Source of the DNA: Clostridiales bacterium
GTDB taxonomy: Bacteria > Bacillota_A > Clostridia > Lachnospirales > Lachnospiraceae
Assembly (NCBI GenBank): GCA_030154385.1
Contig: JASKJZ010000137.1
Span: 1 to 6,812, forward strand
Direction: 5' to 3'
DNA: 6,812 nucleotides
Shown here: piece by piece, positions 5,744 to 6,812 of the stretch
Layout of the letters: every line of letters starts with the position of its first letter
Position numbering within the stretch: position 1 is the first letter of the stretch
Translations under genes and position numbers: made by a program
The notes under the pieces: generated by a model
The model's database searches: none
What the model saw: the letters and a program-made list of their open reading frames with translations, nothing else
Told to the model about the DNA's origin: nothing

Positions 5744-6361
5744 ATGACGAAATATAGTGTAGGTGATCAAATCGCATTTGGTGACTATGAATGGAGAATT
5801 CTTGATAGAAAGGATAATATGGCTCTGCTCCAAACAGAGCATATTATCGAACAGCGCCCTTATCATGAAGAGTACAAAGAGATAACGTGGGCCGATTGTT
5901 CGCTGAGACGTTACTTAAATGGGGAGTTCTATAACCATTTTGATGCAGCTGACCAAGCAAGAATAATTCCAGTTATGAATAAAAACTTAGATAATCCGTG
6001 GTATCACACAAAAGGTGGAGAGGATACATGGGACTCCATTTTTTTATTGAGCATCGAGGAAGCAGTATGTCAGTATTTTGGAGATAGCAGTGTAAAATTG
6101 TATCAAAAGGGAAAAAACCAAAGGTACTGGTTTGAGCGTAAGGATGAAAACAATGGCAGAAGAATTGCTAGGCTCGAGGATAGAATTGGTGGTGGAATTT
6201 GGTGGTGGTGGCTTCGGTCGCCTGGTCGTGTGGGGATCAAGGCGGTATATATTCATGGAGATGGAAATATTGGAATACAGGGAAATAATATTTTAAAGGG
6301 CAATATAAGTGATGGCAGATGTACTGGTGGTGTTCGACCGGCTCTTTGGATAAGCTTATGA
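5744..6361 (+). CDS. DUF6273 domain-containing protein
   Basis: The 205 residues form one DUF6273 domain, a family of unknown function with a C-type-lectin/sulfatase-modifying-factor-like pattern, common in clostridia. The series of signatures is complete: WRIL (17-20), ALLQTEHI, ITWADCSLRRYLN (47-59), DSIFLLSIEEA (97-107), WWLRSPG (155-161), DGNI (173-176) and the C-terminal GGVRPALWI (195-203). There is no signal peptide or membrane segment, so it should stay in the cytoplasm unless exported by another route. Four tryptophan codons in a row (residues 153-156, four TGG) extend the usual WW of the motif. GGGGG lies about 9 bases before the ATG, and the start follows the membrane-anchored protein's stop by 18 bases, so all three genes are probably one operon. 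No function can be assigned. Confidence 0.85.
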   Translation: MTKYSVGDQIAFGDYEWRILDRKDNMALLQTEHIIEQRPYHEEYKEITWADCSLRRYLNGEFYNHFDAADQARIIPVMNKNLDNPWYHTKGGEDTWDSIFLLSIEEAVCQYFGDSSVKLYQKGKNQRYWFERKDENNGRRIARLEDRIGGGIWWWWLRSPGRVGIKAVYIHGDGNIGIQGNNILKGNISDGRCTGGVRPALWISL

Positions 6362-6417
6362 TGAAACGGAAAAAAATGAATACTTAAATCGTAGGAAATA
6401 GAAATTACGACCAATCC

Positions 6418-6444
6418 TTGACTTTAATTATACAATGGTATAAT
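6418..6444 (+). promoter_or_regulatory. Promoter of the BlaI-like repressor gene
   Basis: TATAAT at 6439-6444 is a perfect -10 with TGG directly before it (extended -10). TTGACT (6418-6423) is a -35-like hexamer but only 15 bases away, so the extended -10 probably carries the activity. The predicted start near 6451 leaves a leader of about 45 bases to the start codon. Confidence 0.7.
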
Positions 6445-6459
6445 ATTATCATGTAATAT
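6427..6459. promoter_or_regulatory. Two adjacent dyads over the -10 region, candidate BlaI-type operator
   Basis: ATTATAC-AATG-GTATAAT (6427-6444) is a 7-bp perfect dyad whose right arm contains the -10 hexamer. ATATTA-TCATG-TAATAT (6443-6459) follows and shares two bases with it, covering the transcription start. BlaI/MecI repressors usually autoregulate from dyads in this position, with TACA/TGTA half-sites in known cases; TACA (6431-6434) and TGTA (6452-6455) are present but too far apart for the usual site. The sequence is A/T-rich, so chance symmetry is possible. Confidence 0.4.
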
Positions 6460-6496
6460 AATAAATAAGTATATTTATAGAAGGGAAATGATATCG

Positions 6497-6812
6497 GTGT
6501 CGAATATACAGAAAAGATTAGGGGATGCAGAACTAGAAATAATGAAGATTTTATGGTGCAATGAGGAACCGGTTACATCAAACTACATATTAGAACAACT
6601 AAAAAGAACACGTAAATGGGGGTTATCAACTTTAATGACTTCCCTTGCCAGACTATCCAAAAAGGGTTTTGTTGTTTGCGATAGAAGTACACGCACCAAC
6701 TTATACGCTGCGTTAATTGATGAAAATGAATATAAGTTGCAGGAAAGTCAATCATTTTTAGAAAAGCTTTATGGAAATTCCTTACAAAGTTTCGTGACCA
6801 ATTTATATAGCA
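6497..6812 (+). CDS. BlaI/MecI/CopY-type transcriptional repressor (3' truncated by window edge)
   Basis: Visible residues include LGDAELEIMKILWCNEEPVT, the usual N-terminal helix of BlaI/MecI repressors, then STLMTSLARLSKKGFV, the winged-helix recognition helix and following strand, and RTNLYAALIDENEYK in the wing and dimer linker. These dimers repress an operon that often contains a membrane metallopeptidase sensor (BlaR1/MecR1, M56) whose proteolysis relieves repression; that partner would lie beyond the window and is not seen. About 105 of an expected 120-130 codons are present. The GTG at 6497 is preferred: AAGG at 6481-6484 leaves the normal spacing for it and the protein starts as expected (MSNIQKRLGDAELE). 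The in-frame ATG at 6488 lies only 3 bases after that AAGG, too close to use it. Confidence 0.9.
   Translation, partial: MSNIQKRLGDAELEIMKILWCNEEPVTSNYILEQLKRTRKWGLSTLMTSLARLSKKGFVVCDRSTRTNLYAALIDENEYKLQESQSFLEKLYGNSLQSFVTNLYS

Noticed and set aside
5549..5866. 105-residue minus-strand frame across the junction of the membrane-anchored protein and DUF6273 genes
   Set aside because: It covers two well-supported + strand genes and has no ribosome binding site or family signature.
5744..6361. Target gene of a diversity-generating retroelement
   Set aside because: The lectin-like C-terminus prompted the idea, but no reverse transcriptase or template repeat is present in the window and the gene's 3' end has no duplicated copy.
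6389..6410. Terminator after the DUF6273 gene (TCGTA/TACGA)
   Set aside because: The stem is only 5 bp with a 12-base loop and no T-run follows, so it cannot be supported as a terminator.
1..6812. CRISPR array, insertion sequence, tRNA or rRNA
   Set aside because: No regularly spaced direct repeats, transposase motifs, terminal inverted repeats or RNA-gene sequence were seen on either strand.

Overview
The window reads as a piece of a low-GC Gram-positive chromosome, most likely an anaerobic clostridium (Lachnospiraceae-like). The reasons are strong GGAGG ribosome binding sites, A/T-rich spacers, a QueT-type S component behind a preQ1 riboswitch, a DUF6273 protein, and an XdhC/MoaA/MOSC set of the kind that goes with anaerobic molybdenum hydroxylases. 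No species can be named from the sequence alone.

Positions 1-2827 are a tightly packed molybdenum cofactor (Moco) operon on the + strand: the 3' part of moaC, an XdhC-family maturation factor with an unusual domain order, moaA, and a MOSC-domain protein. MoaA and MoaC together convert GTP to cyclic pyranopterin monophosphate. XdhC proteins prepare and insert the finished cofactor into molybdenum hydroxylases, and MOSC proteins belong to the family that handles sulfur or Moco. The genes are spaced for co-translation: xdhC starts directly after the moaC stop, and the MOSC gene uses the last two glycine codons of moaA as its ribosome binding site. ridA (2908-3291) follows after an 80-base gap with a strong hairpin, and probably removes reactive enamine/imine intermediates. 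A bidirectional terminator (3304-3341) closes this block.

Positions 3364-3976 on the - strand hold queT, the substrate-binding membrane subunit of an energy-coupling-factor transporter for queuosine precursors. It sits behind a strong extended -10 promoter and a compact preQ1 riboswitch whose pseudoknot reaches the ribosome binding site. On the opposite strand, starting inside the queT promoter, lies the C-terminal remnant of what looks like a SAM-dependent methyltransferase.

Positions 4297-6361 form a second + strand cluster: an XRE-type DNA-binding protein fused to a six-helix membrane domain, a small membrane-anchored protein of unknown function translationally coupled to it by an 8-base overlap, and a DUF6273 protein. 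The arrangement suggests a membrane-sensing regulator with its partner protein, but no function can be assigned.

The window ends in the 5' part of a BlaI/MecI-type repressor (from about 6497). It has its own promoter, covered by two A/T-rich dyads that are candidate autoregulatory operators. No rRNA, tRNA, CRISPR array or insertion sequence was seen, and no gene-free stretch exceeds 300 bases.
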